Source: Ancistrus triradiatus
Taxonomy: Eukaryota; Chordata; Actinopteri; Siluriformes; Loricariidae
DNA length: 64,000 bases
Direction of reading: 5' to 3'
Assembly (NCBI GenBank): GCA_025084515.1
Contig: JAJAGP010000766.1
Coordinates: forward strand, 124,001 to 188,000
Of this stretch, positions 53,946 to 64,000 are shown one piece after another; position 1 is the stretch's first letter, and the number at the start of each line of letters is the position of its first letter. A program made the translations under genes and the position numbers. A model generated the notes under the pieces. The model was not told the origin of the DNA, ran no database searches, and saw nothing but the letters and a program-made list of their open reading frames with translations.

Positions 53946-54500
53946 TGTAGTTTTGTCACTAGGGATGCCCCTCAGTTTCAATTAACTTCTTCTGGAGACT
54001 GTCTATGGGAAAGTCCAGTGTGGCATATTAACCTAAGCACAGTTGTACCAACTTGCTGCATAACTTTTTGGCCTTACACAAGAATATAAAACATCCTTAC
54101 AGGTTATTAGCTTTATGTTCTGAAGCTTCCACACATGATATATGTTTCGCAATCATTACATTTTACCACTTCACCCACCGTTAGATCCAGCCTTTAGGGA
54201 CATAACAGTGTGTGGTTAATCCTGAATATAAATCTGTTAAACACTGCCCTCTTCTGATGATGGCAATCATTGCAGAAAATAAACCCACACCGGAGACAAA
54301 GGTTTAATACTGTCATTTAATACAGCAATACGTTACAAATACTTCTTTATTACCTGTTTCAGTGTCACTATATATTATAATGATTTTAAGAATATATAAA
54401 TGGAAGACAATAGAACCCAAACAAATTTGTGCTCGATAATTAAGCTTTAAACGTTAAGAAGAGTAGTATATCATAATGCTGCTGACCATATTTCTTCTGG
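53945..54500 (-). repeat. Inverted copy of the receptor 3' flank (left arm)
   Basis: Reads on the plus strand as a diverged reverse complement of 63050-63600: shared blocks include 'cttctggagactgtctatgggaa', 'ggttattagctttatgttctgaagcttccacacat', 'aaacactgccctcttctgatgatg', 'tactgtcatttaatacagca' and 'cagtgtcactatatatt'. About 80-85 percent identity by eye. Confidence 0.88.
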
Positions 54501-54689
54501 TCAGTGTTTATCCAGATGTTACGTTTAGTATATTAAAATGTTTTTTTATGTTGGGATGGACAAGAAGTTTCAGTAACACTAAATTACAGCCTGCTAATTT
54601 CAGAGTGAGTACTACGTAAGCTCGGAGTGAGGCATAAGAAAAAACAAGTATAGAGTAAGAAAAGGGTATGATTATTACAAGCCAGGCTT

Positions 54690-55460
54690 GTGCCGCTAGA
54701 GGGCGACATTGGCCCGTTTGTCACGCAGTGAGGGGTTTGGTATTGTCACCATGTCACTTATCACGTTATTGGCGACACCTGGGAGCTCAGGTATATAAAA
54801 GCTTACCTGAGCACCGTTGGGCATCACAGCCTTACCTTTGTGTCGGTTCGTGTAGGACGCCAGCACCCCTTGCGTATCTTTGTGGTGTCTTATGTCAGTG
54901 AAAGAGGTGTATCTGGTGGTTTGAAGCAGTGATCACCAGGGCGTAGAATATAGTGTAGGGTCAGAATCCTTCCACTCTCAGCGCACTCGTCTTCGGCCTC
55001 TCTGTCGCCTTCCGCGTCTTTTTGGCTTGCTCACTCCGGCGGCGAGTTCCCCGCATTCTCCCTTACTGATTCAGCCCTTCTGAGCTTGCTCATTCACCCC
55101 TCCTCTATACGATTGGGGAGTTGGCACCTCCTTTGAGGAGCGCTGTGTGGAATTTATCCGTCTCTCTTCTGTTATTTCGCGTCCTAGTCATGCTGTGTTT
55201 CGTTGTTTTTTTGTGTTTGGGCAGAACCGTGACTTTGTCTCATGAAGCTTCGGGAATTGTAGAGGTTCTTCCTTGCACGTCTTGCTCTCTCTCTTCTCTG
55301 TGTAAGCTACGTGTTCAGCGCACGGGCAGTTCGAGTGAGAGAGTTGCTTAGTACCCTCTATTTTTCTGTAACTGCTAAATTGTGAGTATTCGATGGATTA
55401 AACATAGTTTTTTTCCGTTTTATTATCATTAATTTGCATGTATTGCATTAATAGAATATT
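54690..55460 (+). mobile_element. Possible solo LTR or retroelement promoter region
   Basis: GC-richer than its surroundings, with a strong TATATAAAAG box at 54792-54801, a C/T-rich downstream part, and a terminal T-rich stretch. It resembles a retroelement LTR, but I could not fix TG...CA ends or a target duplication. Confidence 0.35.
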
Positions 55461-55524
55461 GCACACACTACCCACAAAATCTAGACTCCAGTTGTTCATT
55501 TTTATGGCCATCTGGATACTAGGA

Positions 55525-55702
55525 ATCTAGGACTTCCTTATCCAGAGCAGCTTACAACTGTTACAATCCAAAGCAATTGTTGGTTAGTTCTTGCTTAAGA
55601 ACCCAACAATCACCCACCAAGCTTGGCTGAGGTGGGTGGTGATTTGAACCCTGGCCCTTCTGGTCTATAGTACACTACCTTAACCACCAGGCTACCACAG
55701 TC
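55525..55702 (-). mobile_element. tRNA-derived SINE copy 4
   Basis: Plus strand shows 'cttatccagagcagcttacaactgttacaatccaaagcaattgt' to 'ttaaccaccaggctaccacagtcc', i.e. the same SINE family as at 31.8 kb, more diverged. Confidence 0.8.
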
Positions 55703-56085
55703 CACTTCAGATTACAGCCCACACAGCCTATAATACAGAGTAGCCTACTTAAGAGCAGGTTACAGGAAATTAGAGGTTATAAAGCCACACTTCAGTTTAT
55801 GGTCTGTAAAGCCTACATTACAGTTTATCTAAAAGCAAGCTACAGGAAAGTAAATGATACAAAGCTAAACTTCAGATTACAGCCCACACAGCCTATAGTA
55901 CAGTATACTTAAAGGCAAGTTACAGAAAACTCAAAGGTACAAAGCTATAATTCAAATTACAGCCAGCACAGCCTATATTAAAGGGCACTTAAGAGCAAGT
56001 TAATGGAAAGTAGAGAGAATAAAGCTACACTTCAGATTACAGCCCGCAGAGCCTATATTATATTGTACTTGAGAGTCACATATGG
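55703..56085. repeat. Tandem repeat, ~80-87 bp units, about 4.5 copies
   Basis: Unit 'cttcagattacagcccacacagcctata... acttaagagcaagttacaggaaa... ggtacaaagcta' recurs at about 55704, 55791, 55869, 55951 and 56030. Confidence 0.9.
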
Positions 56086-57489
56086 AGACTGTGACTGGTG
56101 CCGGAAGAACTTCTTAGTGTGTGGACAGGAACTGGAATTGGTACCAGAAGAAAAGCTTGGAGAGAAAACAGAATACTTCGTTAGTTGTTGTTAAGAACGC
56201 ACAGTCTAATAAGAGACCATATTTGTACCAAGTGTATCATTAGACTCCGCCAGCACTAACGATAGCAGCATAGCTAGAAAGGGAAGAACCAAAAGGTAAC
56301 ATGGCCAAAAGGGATCACATGAGACATCAACAATCCACCTCCCCAATAATGAACAAACCTGAGTGATCACATGTGATAGGCTAGAAAACACCAGAGAATG
56401 TGTGGAGAATTTTGAACTGAACATTCTATCAAATTGCTCGAAAGATGACTTAAAGCAATTCTACAGTGATGTGAGTAACTAGTCTCCAGTTATTGCAAGC
56501 TTTTGGTTGCAGTTGCTGTTTTAGGTGGTACGTTTAGGGGTCAATACATTTTCCACATGAGTGATACAGTAGGTATTACATACAATGCTTCTTTAATAAA
56601 TTAATGACTATTTATAAATGTATTTTGTGTTTTTTTTATCAAGAGTTGGTATGCTGAACTTTAAACAACAGGCTGTGGTCAGCTGTCAATTAAATACTCT
56701 CAGGAAAGAGCTGGCCTTGCGTTGTACCCTGTGGTGGGTGTGGTTCCTGTGCAGATCTGCAGAGTGCATGCAGAGATACTTTCAGCAAATGGAAAGAAAA
56801 CTGGTTCTTCACTGTGGTTTCACTGGTCACACAAAGCAAACACTCTACAGCATCAGTTTCTATGTACTTCTTTAAAAGATAAGTAGATTTATTCACACTG
56901 GTTCATGTTTGGTATTTGTCAAAAAGTTAACTTATAACAATTACAGTCACTTAAATATTTGCATATGGCTTCAAACATCTCTATTTAATTTTAACTCAAC
57001 CTGTGCCTCTGTTCTGAGAAACGACCCCTGCCCTCATTTATAGCCAGGCATTTGTTATTTCCTGTTCAGAGCAGGTGGTTTCTAAAACCACCAGCGGAGC
57101 TGAAGAATACCTGTGTGTTTTTTATGGCTTGATAACACACAGACTCCTCATCACCATGACAACACATGTTTTATCATGTCTCTATATATTGAATACAGAT
57201 TTTCAGACTTCAGAATAAGTTTTTATAGTTGAGGTGGCTGGAGTTGGACTATAAATTCAGTGATGACTCCCAAGGTTCGGTCCCTGCTCACAGTCAATCA
57301 GTCATAGGTTGGACTGAGCATCTTAGACCAGTAGTGGTTCCATAATCCAGGCTTTGGGCTGCTAAGGGTTTTAATACATCATTTAAACTACCACTAATGA
57401 CATAATCACTGCTTCAGTGCCCTGATTCAGTGCCCTGAAAGTAGGACAAGCTAGGAAAAGGACTTTGTTGTACTGAACACTGGCATATA
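56086..57489. other. Non-coding, no gene recognised
   Basis: An open frame at 56618-56875 (85 codons, Cys-rich, ending in CGFTGHTKQTLYSISFYVLL) has no family features I recognise and no splice context; left uncalled. Confidence 0.4.
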
Positions 57490-58033
57490 CAGGGGTTATA
57501 CAGGGGAAACTGAAACACCTGTCATTTTAGTGTGGGAGGTTTCATGGCTAAATTGGACCAGTCTGGTGGCCAATCTTCATTAATTGCACATTGCACCAGT
57601 AAGAGCAGAGTGTGAAGGTTCAATTAGCAGGTAAGAGCACAGTTTTGCTCAACATATTGCAATGCACACACATTATGGGTGACATACCAGAGTTCAGATG
57701 GTTTGATGAACATGAAAGTGAAGTTGAACATCTCCCATGGCCTGCACAGTCACCAGTTTATTAGTAAATAGGAAATATTATTGAGCCACTTTGGGGTTGT
57801 TTTTGGAGAAGCGAGTCAGGAAACGTTTTCCTCCACCAGCATCACGTAGTGACCTGGCCACTATCCTGCAAGAAGAATGGCTTAAAATCCCTCTGACCAC
57901 TGTGCAGGACTTGTATATGTCATTTCCAAGACGAATTGACCCTTTATTGGCCACAAAAGGAGGCCCTACACCATACTAATAAATTATTGTGGTCTAAAAT
58001 GACAGGTGTTTCAGTTTCATTGTCTAACCCCTG
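57490..58033 (+). mobile_element. Tc1/mariner-derived non-autonomous element, copy 2
   Basis: 544 bp, TA-flanked, with terminal repeats as in copy 1 at 13.94 kb and nearly the same interior. 57791-57979 reads the transposase C-terminus SDLATILQEEWLKIPLTTVQ to a stop. Copies 1 and 2 share the same internal deletion, so they moved as a MITE family. Confidence 0.9.
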
Positions 58034-58461
58034 TATGTTCAATGTCAATAAAGACTGCTTCCATATAAAATCATATGCAATGCTGATTTCTTCATAATTC
58101 ATAATATAATTATAAAGTATTTATACACAGGGGTACACTGTTTGAAATGAATTACTTTCTAATAAGAATCACTTTTTGCATTTTACATGTGCTTGGTCTC
58201 TGGACTAATACCTCACCTGGTTCCAATAATATTAGACAAAATTAAATCATATGTAATACTCAGTAGTTCCTTGAGTTTCCATTAAAAAATCCTTAATCTT
58301 ATTAATCATCCTAAGCAATGAACTGATGAATTGATGTTAGAGATGCCAGCTGCTTATTGGACAGTTCAGAGGAAAAGGAAGTTTGAGTTTGCGGTTAATA
58401 TTTTCATCACCTCAGTTGCTGCATCTCTGGCTTGCAGACCCCCAGAGGAGCTTTGAGAGAA
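58034..58461 (+). promoter_or_regulatory. Upstream region of the ITIM receptor gene
   Basis: Non-coding. The stretch 58344-58461 ('gctgcttattggacagttcagaggaaaaggaagtttgag') contains a purine-rich GAGGAAAAGGAAG element like PU.1/ETS sites of leukocyte genes (inferred) within about 90 bases of the start codon. No TATA box seen. Confidence 0.35.
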
Positions 58462-58504
58462 ATGGCCAAGCTCCTGTATCTGCTTGCTCTACAGCTGCTC
58501 TTTG
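58462..58504 (+). CDS. Receptor exon 1 (signal peptide)
   Basis: ATG at 58462 (MAKLLYLLALQLLF), donor TTTG|GTGAGT. Phase-1 intron follows, as usual for Ig-domain genes. Confidence 0.85.
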
Positions 58505-59953
58505 GTGAGTTCATAAAATGCCACGATGCAGGTGTTTAATCAATGTATTGTTAGAATATGATTTGTTAGAATATGAAGTTAAATGTTCAGACCATGTACA
58601 AAGACAAAACACTTAGTTTTACACATTTGTATATATATGTATACATGTGTGTGTGTGTATCAAAGTATTTTAGATCAGTGTTTGAGCAATTTTTTTTTTC
58701 ACTTTACAAACCTGTGCAGTAAAAAAAAAACTATGTAAACAAAACAGGGCAACTAATTAATATACAAAAGTTCACCCCCCCTTCAGATGATCCATTAGTG
58801 GTGTGTGTTAGGTCTTAGTATGTCAGAAATGTTTTACATTTAACTTTGTCATCTTCACAGAACCTGTAAAATCTTTTTATTTAGTAAATTAACAAAACAT
58901 GGATTTTGCTCACAGGTGCTTAACATTTGCAGAATACTAGAGTTTCATAGCTTCTATAATGTTTTAAATTGACACACATTTTATTGATGTCGGCTTTTGA
59001 TGGTAAGGAAACAGTGAAACCTGTTGTGAGCAGAAATATTAGTTTTATAAATAATATTAAGAAATAATAAATATATTATATAATAATAAAAATTAATTAG
59101 TAAAGAGATGGCACAAATATGCCTGTCTCAGTTATTAGAGCAGCTGTTTCTCCCTGACTCCCTGCGTTTGGATAATGTTTAAAATGCAAAAAGGTCTAAC
59201 AATATAAATCTAAATGTTGTGATATTACTATTGCAGGTGGATGGACCGGGTGATTTGGAGATTGATGATTACTCTGTTCTCTTACTGTGATTTTCTTCTT
59301 TCAGGTTCCTCCAAACTCTGTATCTTTCAGAAGATTACTCCAGCTGATCTCAGATCTGTTCATCCTGGAGGAAACATCAGTCTGAACTGTAACATCACTG
59401 CTGATGATGAAGAGATATTTTGGTTTCTGCAGAGATCTGAGGAGATGAAAGCACTGATTTATGGTAGCAGAAGTAAACTAGATAAAATCATTAAGCTCGG
59501 TTACAATGTGACCAGGAGTCATATTGATGTAACCCAAAACAGCAGCTCATTCAGTCTGGTGATTATTGGAGTTACAGAGACAGATCTGGGACTTTATTAC
59601 TGCGGAGCTCGAAAGACCCAGGAATCCATTCAGTTCAGGAAAACCATCAGACTGAGCTTTAGAGGTTAGTGTCAGTCATTTTATAAACTGTACTTCTTGG
59701 TTGTTTTTTATGTGTATGCTTGAACATTCACTTATTCTGCTAAATCTAAAAAAAATTTAAAATTCATTTATAAAATTATTTATTTACTGATTAATTATTG
59801 CAGCCGCACAGCTACAGAGATTCCAATTGGCCTGGTCTGTGATTCATGTTTTTGAGTTTGCCTGTTCTCCACTATGTCTACATGGAAATTAATTAGTTAA
59901 TTAATTAACTGCAGCAACACACATTTGATCCCCATAAAGATAATTATACAAGG

Positions 59954-59994
<41 letters not shown>

Positions 59995-62900
59995 TATAAG
60001 ATGAGTAAAAATACACTTGGTTTCTTCTCTTTCAGCTTTATTACAGCTCCAGTTTTATAAATGTCATTTGGACATTTTCAGACCAGTAGCACTATTTATA
60101 ATAATTGTCTGATTAAGAAGATAAGCACACGTTTGTGTCAGCTAATTTGTGTATTCTGTAATGTTCCATTGTTGATAAAGGGAATTTGGTCTCTGTGTGA
60201 AATTATTTTATATACAGGTGCAGATATTTCTCAGCACTGTACTGATAGTATAACTCTGTGCTTGTCTGTGTTTTTGTTTTGCAGAAGAAAACAGACAGAA
60301 TTCCACTAGTGATCATTCTGATACCAGGCATTTTTCTGCTCCTGGGTATAACTGGATTATAATTATAATCCTATTCTGTGTGTGTTCAGTCTCCATCCTT
60401 TGTTCGGTTTCCATCAGCATGTGTGTGTACTGCTGTTCAGAGCAAGGTGAGAACGTCGGTCAGCCATCTAATCTTATGTTAAACTTTATAGTAAACAGTT
60501 ACATTTGTGTATTTATTGTGTTATTTATTAGACATTGCATGAAAAGCCCTGTATATGGTTATCTCTCATACATCTTTTTATTTTCGGTTGGCGGTTAACG
60601 GTTGGTGTTTCTTCCACACATTTCTGTGATTAATTCGGCTCGTACCGTTTAACGTACAGACTCCGTTCAAACACCCTTACGTAGATAATCGCTCTGTGGG
60701 GTGCGCTATGACTTTTGGAGTCGATCCCATTTATCATTTGTAATAGATTTAAATGAAAAAATTTAAAATCTCCCATAGAAATGCATTGACAAAATTCAAA
60801 CTGTAACTGATGTCATCACAGAGCTCTCAGTGAGCTTCAGTAACGTGTTATTACCTCTACTGATACAGAAACATGCAAAAGTTTTAACACACAGTCAAAA
60901 TTGTTTGGACATGCCCTCATTCATGGCCAAAGAGTATTGGCACACATGCCATATGCTTTCAATTTGCCACATTTCAAGCACTGTTGTAGTTTCTTCAGGA
61001 AATGCAGATCTAGTTGTATTTTTGAAAATGATTTTCTATTTCAGGGAAGTCAGTATCATCATTTATCTGCTGCAGTAACATCAGGGATTCCACTGAAAAG
61101 GTACAAACACCACTCTAACAATAAAGTAACTAACAAGGGAGATGCATTTAGTCTAATGCACTAACTAATAGCCACATGGACCGAGGTTTGAGCAGTGAAA
61201 GCAGTGCCTTTTGGCCAGGTTTGCCATCACATGCAGACATGAATGGTTGTGATTTATGGAGGGGATGTTGGTAAGTGGATCATTCCCCAGTAATGCAACA
61301 GCAACCCCCTACCCAGCCCAGCAATTGTCTGGTGTAACACCTTTGCCAGGGATGAGCCCCCACAACCCAGACCACTAAGAAGGGGAATAAAAATTTAAAA
61401 ATAAATCTATATAGTGAGAATAAATGAAGTTTGTACTCATATTCCTCATGTATTCCATCATCTACCTGTGATAAATATGACCCCATGTCATTTATTAGCT
61501 GTGAAAACGGGGTGACAGCAAGACCTGGCTGGTTTTAAATTTAAGGCTGGGGGGGGGCCTCTATGGAGTATGAAGGCCTCATGGTGAGCACATCTGCTTA
61601 GATAAGACGTCTTGAGATGTCTTGTTATTCTAAGACGTCTCAAGACAGACTGAATGAAGACATCTCTGTGTCTTAAGACATGGAAGTAATAATTTTGTGT
61701 GACTTGAAGACAAGGCATGTCTTGAGACACAGAAATCTTATGTCTGAAGATAGTTCAGTTTAGAGTAAATTGTGCTCCTCAGGATGATTTTTTTTCCTTC
61801 AATTTGTATGCCAACTGCTAGGTCAGTCCGTGATCCTGACCAGGATTAAGCAGACAAGAAAATGAATAAATGAACGAATGAAAGAATGAATGAATGAATG
61901 AATAATCATTTAAGGTAGTCTAATACAACCTTATACTATAATTCTACATTCTTGAAACATGTCAGAAGTATTACTTCATGCAAATATTATCATCAATTTT
62001 ATCACGGAACAAAAAAGGTTATAACATGAATTTGGTTTTAAAATAGTTGTATTCAGGAAAACAAGTAACAATAAAAAGAATTAGATTTTACATGCAGTTA
62101 GCAGCTGTGTTTTGAAAATTAAATTCACAAAATAAATGATATTCAATAAATACACTCACTGGCAAAAAAAAAATCGCTAAGAGGGAGTTGCCAGGATTGA
62201 ATGAAACTTTATATGCATATCCAGCTATCACTGCGTCTTAAGACGTCTTAACAGGCTTAGATAAGATGTCTGAGACATTTTCTTATACAAAGACCTCTCA
62301 AGACATCTCTCAAGTCATCTCTCTGTCTTAAAACATGGAAGTAATAATTTTGTATGTTTGGAAGACAAGGCATGACTTCAAAACATGACATTGTCTTGAG
62401 ACACAGAGAACTTATGTCTTACAATGGCTCTGTTTAGAGCAAATAGTGCTGCTCAGGATGATTGTTTTTTTTTCATATTAATACCATGCTGTATTTCTTG
62501 TAATAAGTTTTTAAAATAGTTAATAATTTAAGGTAGCCTAATAATTTCTACATCCTAAACCTTTCCGAAGTATTACTTTTATGTAAATATTATCATCAAT
62601 TTTAACACATAACAAAAAGATTATAACATGAATTTGGGTTAAATATAGTTTTAATCAGGAAAACAAGTAACAATAACAAATTAGAGTTTATATATTAGTA
62701 ACATCAGTGTTTTGAGAATTACAAAGACTGAACTTGTGTTTAAATTCACAATGTTACATTAAATAAATATCTAAATACTAAATCTAAGTGCACTGCTCTT
62801 CATCTCGGGCAGGTCAGCAACACATTCTGAGCTGAACTGATGTTTAGGTTTATTAAGTCTGTGTCGTAACTGTGATGGTACGATTCTGTACGATGTTCTG

Positions 62901-63042
62901 TGTCTCTCTATAGGAAGGGGATCTTTATTATGCCAGTGTGAAACACAAGAGATCATCCAGAGCAGCAGCTGAGAGAAACACTGTCTCACATCTGGATTGT
63001 GTGACCTACGTCACCTTCACCTCTCAGCACAGGAAACACTGA
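58462..63042 (+). CDS. Single-V-domain membrane receptor with ITIM, 5 exons, 249 aa
   Basis: A probable inhibitory leukocyte receptor of the fish immune-type receptor kind. Exons 58462-58504, 59305-59664, 60285-60446, 61045-61100 and 62914-63042 join in frame (750 nt). In order: signal peptide (MAKLLYLLALQLLFG), V-set Ig domain (about 16-134; Cys43, Trp54 in EIFWFLQ, Cys114 in DLGLYYC, extra Cys20), a stalk, one transmembrane helix (about 158-184), and a tail with L-Y-Y-A-S-V (211-216), a perfect ITIM, plus V-T-Y-V-T-F (237-242), ITIM-like. Five N-glycosylation sites are visible (38, 44, 82, 93, 140). No J-like FGxG motif and no charged residue in the membrane helix. ITIM tyrosines typically recruit SHP phosphatases (family knowledge). 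NITR, CD300/pIgR-like or DICP-related are all possible; subfamily and ligand are not assigned. Confidence 0.85.
58505..59304 (+). other. Receptor intron 1
   Basis: AT-rich 0.8 kb intron, GTGAGT to TTTCAG. No coding sequence. Confidence 0.75.
59305..59664 (+). CDS. Receptor exon 2 (V-set Ig domain)
   Basis: Acceptor TTCTTTCAG then SSKLCIFQKITPADLRSVHP with GGNISLNCNIT, EEIFWFLQRSEEMKALIYGS, SFSLVIIGVTETDLGLYYCG, and RKTIRLSFR at the donor AGAG|GTTAGT. 360 nt, phase 1 on both sides, so the domain is a symmetrical cassette. Confidence 0.92.
59665..60284 (+). other. Receptor intron 2
   Basis: 0.6 kb, contains a (TG)n microsatellite at 59957-59992. GTTAGT to TTTTGCAG. Confidence 0.8.
60285..60446 (+). 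CDS. Receptor exon 3 (stalk and transmembrane helix)
   Basis: Reads EENRQNSTSDHSDTRHFSAP then WIIIILFCVCSVSILCSVSI and VYCCSEQ to the donor AAG|GTGAGA. A clear single-pass helix with several Cys near the cytosolic face. Confidence 0.85.
60447..61044 (+). other. Receptor intron 3
   Basis: 0.6 kb, GTGAGA to ATTTCAG. No other coding sequence. Confidence 0.7.
61045..61100 (+). CDS. Receptor exon 4 (short cytoplasmic exon)
   Basis: 56-nt exon between CTATTTCAG and AAAAG|GTACAA reading KSVSSFICCSNIRDSTEK. It was found by requiring a phase 1 to 0 bridge between exons 3 and 5; its length (2 mod 3) fits exactly. No other support. Confidence 0.68.
61101..62913 (+). other. Receptor intron 4 with a tandem duplication
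   Basis: 1.8 kb. Contains two diverged direct copies (about 61590-62150 and 62225-62745), see repeat entry. GTACAA to CTATAG. Confidence 0.75.
61590..62745. repeat. Direct duplication, two ~0.5-0.6 kb copies
   Basis: Offset about 655 bp. Both copies carry AAGACGTCTT-type palindromes, 'gaagtaataattttgtg', 'gtcttgagacacagaa', 'gctcaggatgatt', 'atattatcatcaatttta' and 'caggaaaacaagtaacaata' in the same order. Confidence 0.88.
62914..63042 (+). CDS. Receptor exon 5 (ITIM tail)
   Basis: Acceptor CTCTCTATAG then EGDLYYASVKHKRSSRAAAE and HLDCVTYVTFTSQHRKH, stop TGA at 63040-63042. Carries the ITIM LYYASV and the ITIM-like VTYVTF. Confidence 0.85.
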   Translation, partial: EGDLYYASVKHKRSSRAAAERNTVSHLDCVTYVTFTSQHRKH

Positions 63043-63049
63043 GTAGATA

Positions 63050-63600
63050 AACATGATCAGCAACATTATGACATCACTAACGCTACTCTTAAGTCTAATT
63101 ATCAAATACAAATTCATAACCTTTTGGTTCTGTTGTCTTCTATTTATAAATGCTTAAATCATTACAATATATAGTGACACTGAAACAGATATTAAATAAG
63201 TATTTATAATATACTGCTGTATTAAACTACAGTATTAAACTTTTGTCTGTGTGCGTTTCTATGCTGCAATGATTGTTCATCATCAGAAAAGGGCAGTGTT
63301 TAACAGACTCATATTCAAGTTTGAGCACTCACTCAACGTTATTTCCCTTAAGGGGGATCTAAGGGCTGTGAGAAGGTAACAATGTAATGATTCAGAACTC
63401 TATACCATGTGTGGAAGCTTCAGAACGAATAGCTAATCGCCTGTAAATATATTTTATATTCGTGTGTAAGGCAAAGAAACCATGCAGCAGTTTGGCACAA
63501 CTTCTCTATGTAAACATGCTACACTGGACCTTCCCATAGACCCTCTCCAGAAGAAGTGAATGGAAACTAAGGGACATTTCTAGTAAAAAAAAAAAAAAGT
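63050..63600 (+). repeat. Receptor 3' flank; right arm of the long inverted repeat
   Basis: Begins just after the stop codon and is the diverged reverse complement of 53945-54500. It probably includes the 3' UTR. A candidate AATAAA is not close to the stop, so the mRNA end is uncertain. Confidence 0.85.
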
Positions 63601-64000
63601 ACATTATAATATATTATATATTTTTTAATAAACACATTACTATGAAGTACATATTTAGTTAAATTTGCAGCAGCTTTGAAACCTTTAGAACAAAAGCACA
63701 GTGACACCTAGTGATGTGAAGATATTATAGCAGCCATAGGTTTGAGACTGTGTATAACCTTATTTAATCATTTTAATCAATTATTAATGCTGTTAATTAT
63801 GATCTGACCTTCAAAACCAATGAACTATAAATGTCTGTTATGTAATGAATATGTTTAATGGGTTTGATTGTGTTGTAATAAAATAAAACTACGCGTTACT
63901 AAAGGAGTTAATTATAAAGCAGTGTATTTCTAAGCTTTTACTTTATATGAAAATTGAATGTTATAAGGTGAAAGATAAGACTTTACTGATCCCCTTAGGG
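63601..64000. other. Non-coding, no gene seen
   Basis: AT-rich. AATAAAATAAAA at about 63878-63889 could be a distal polyadenylation signal for the receptor transcript (inferred). Confidence 0.4.

Noticed and set aside
56618..56875. 85-codon Cys-rich frame as a remnant of an Ig-domain exon
   Set aside because: Lacks the Cys-Trp-Cys spacing and D-x-x-x-Y-Y-C motif; no splice sites.

Overview
The window is a piece of a teleost fish chromosome. The evidence is a split, vertebrate-type immunoglobulin light-chain locus with recombination signals, a seven-coding-exon slc39a7 (ZIP7) gene with GT-AG introns, long CA/TG microsatellites, several families of fish-type Tc1 transposons, and tRNA-derived SINEs. 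I cannot name the species. Most of the sequence is non-coding and repeat-derived; only three loci look like real host genes.

Layout. (1) 3.2-5.9 kb is an immunoglobulin light-chain unit: one C exon and one J segment on the minus strand, and an intact V gene on the plus strand. The V carries a 12-bp-spacer RSS and the J a 23-bp-spacer RSS (kappa-type arrangement), both pointing the same way, so joining would be by inversion. (2) 6.5-9.5 kb holds a decayed Ty3/gypsy element. (3) 9.5-12.5 kb is a second copy of the J-C cassette. It has lost the C exon, received a TTAA-flanked piggyBac remnant, and lost its J recombination signal at the junction with Tc1 sequence. (4) 12.5-18.2 kb is a transposon graveyard (Tc1, an L1/Tx1-like LINE split by a Tc1-derived MITE, L2-like LINE pieces). 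(5) 18.7-28.5 kb is slc39a7 on the minus strand, predicted protein 474 aa, with a 2.6-kb G/T-rich higher-order tandem repeat in its first coding intron and two TATCGCGAGA motifs at its probable promoter. (6) 28.7-52.5 kb is dominated by Tc1-like elements, SINEs, microsatellites, a 2-kb polypyrimidine tract and a solo LTR nested inside a Tc1 element. (7) 53-63.6 kb contains a complete five-exon gene for a single-V-domain membrane receptor of 249 aa with an ITIM (58.46-63.04 kb). It is bracketed by an inverted repeat that copies its 3' flank.

How the parts relate. The light-chain unit makes the V-J-C chain after RAG-mediated inversion in B cells. The ITIM receptor is a probable inhibitory leukocyte receptor whose V domain shares an unusual IFWFLQ framework-2 stretch with the light-chain V gene. 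slc39a7 is a housekeeping ER/Golgi zinc exporter whose orthologue lies in the MHC region of other vertebrates, so the window may be part of an MHC-linked immune-gene neighbourhood (inference). All exon boundaries were deduced by eye from splice signals, reading phase and family knowledge; no alignment was run.
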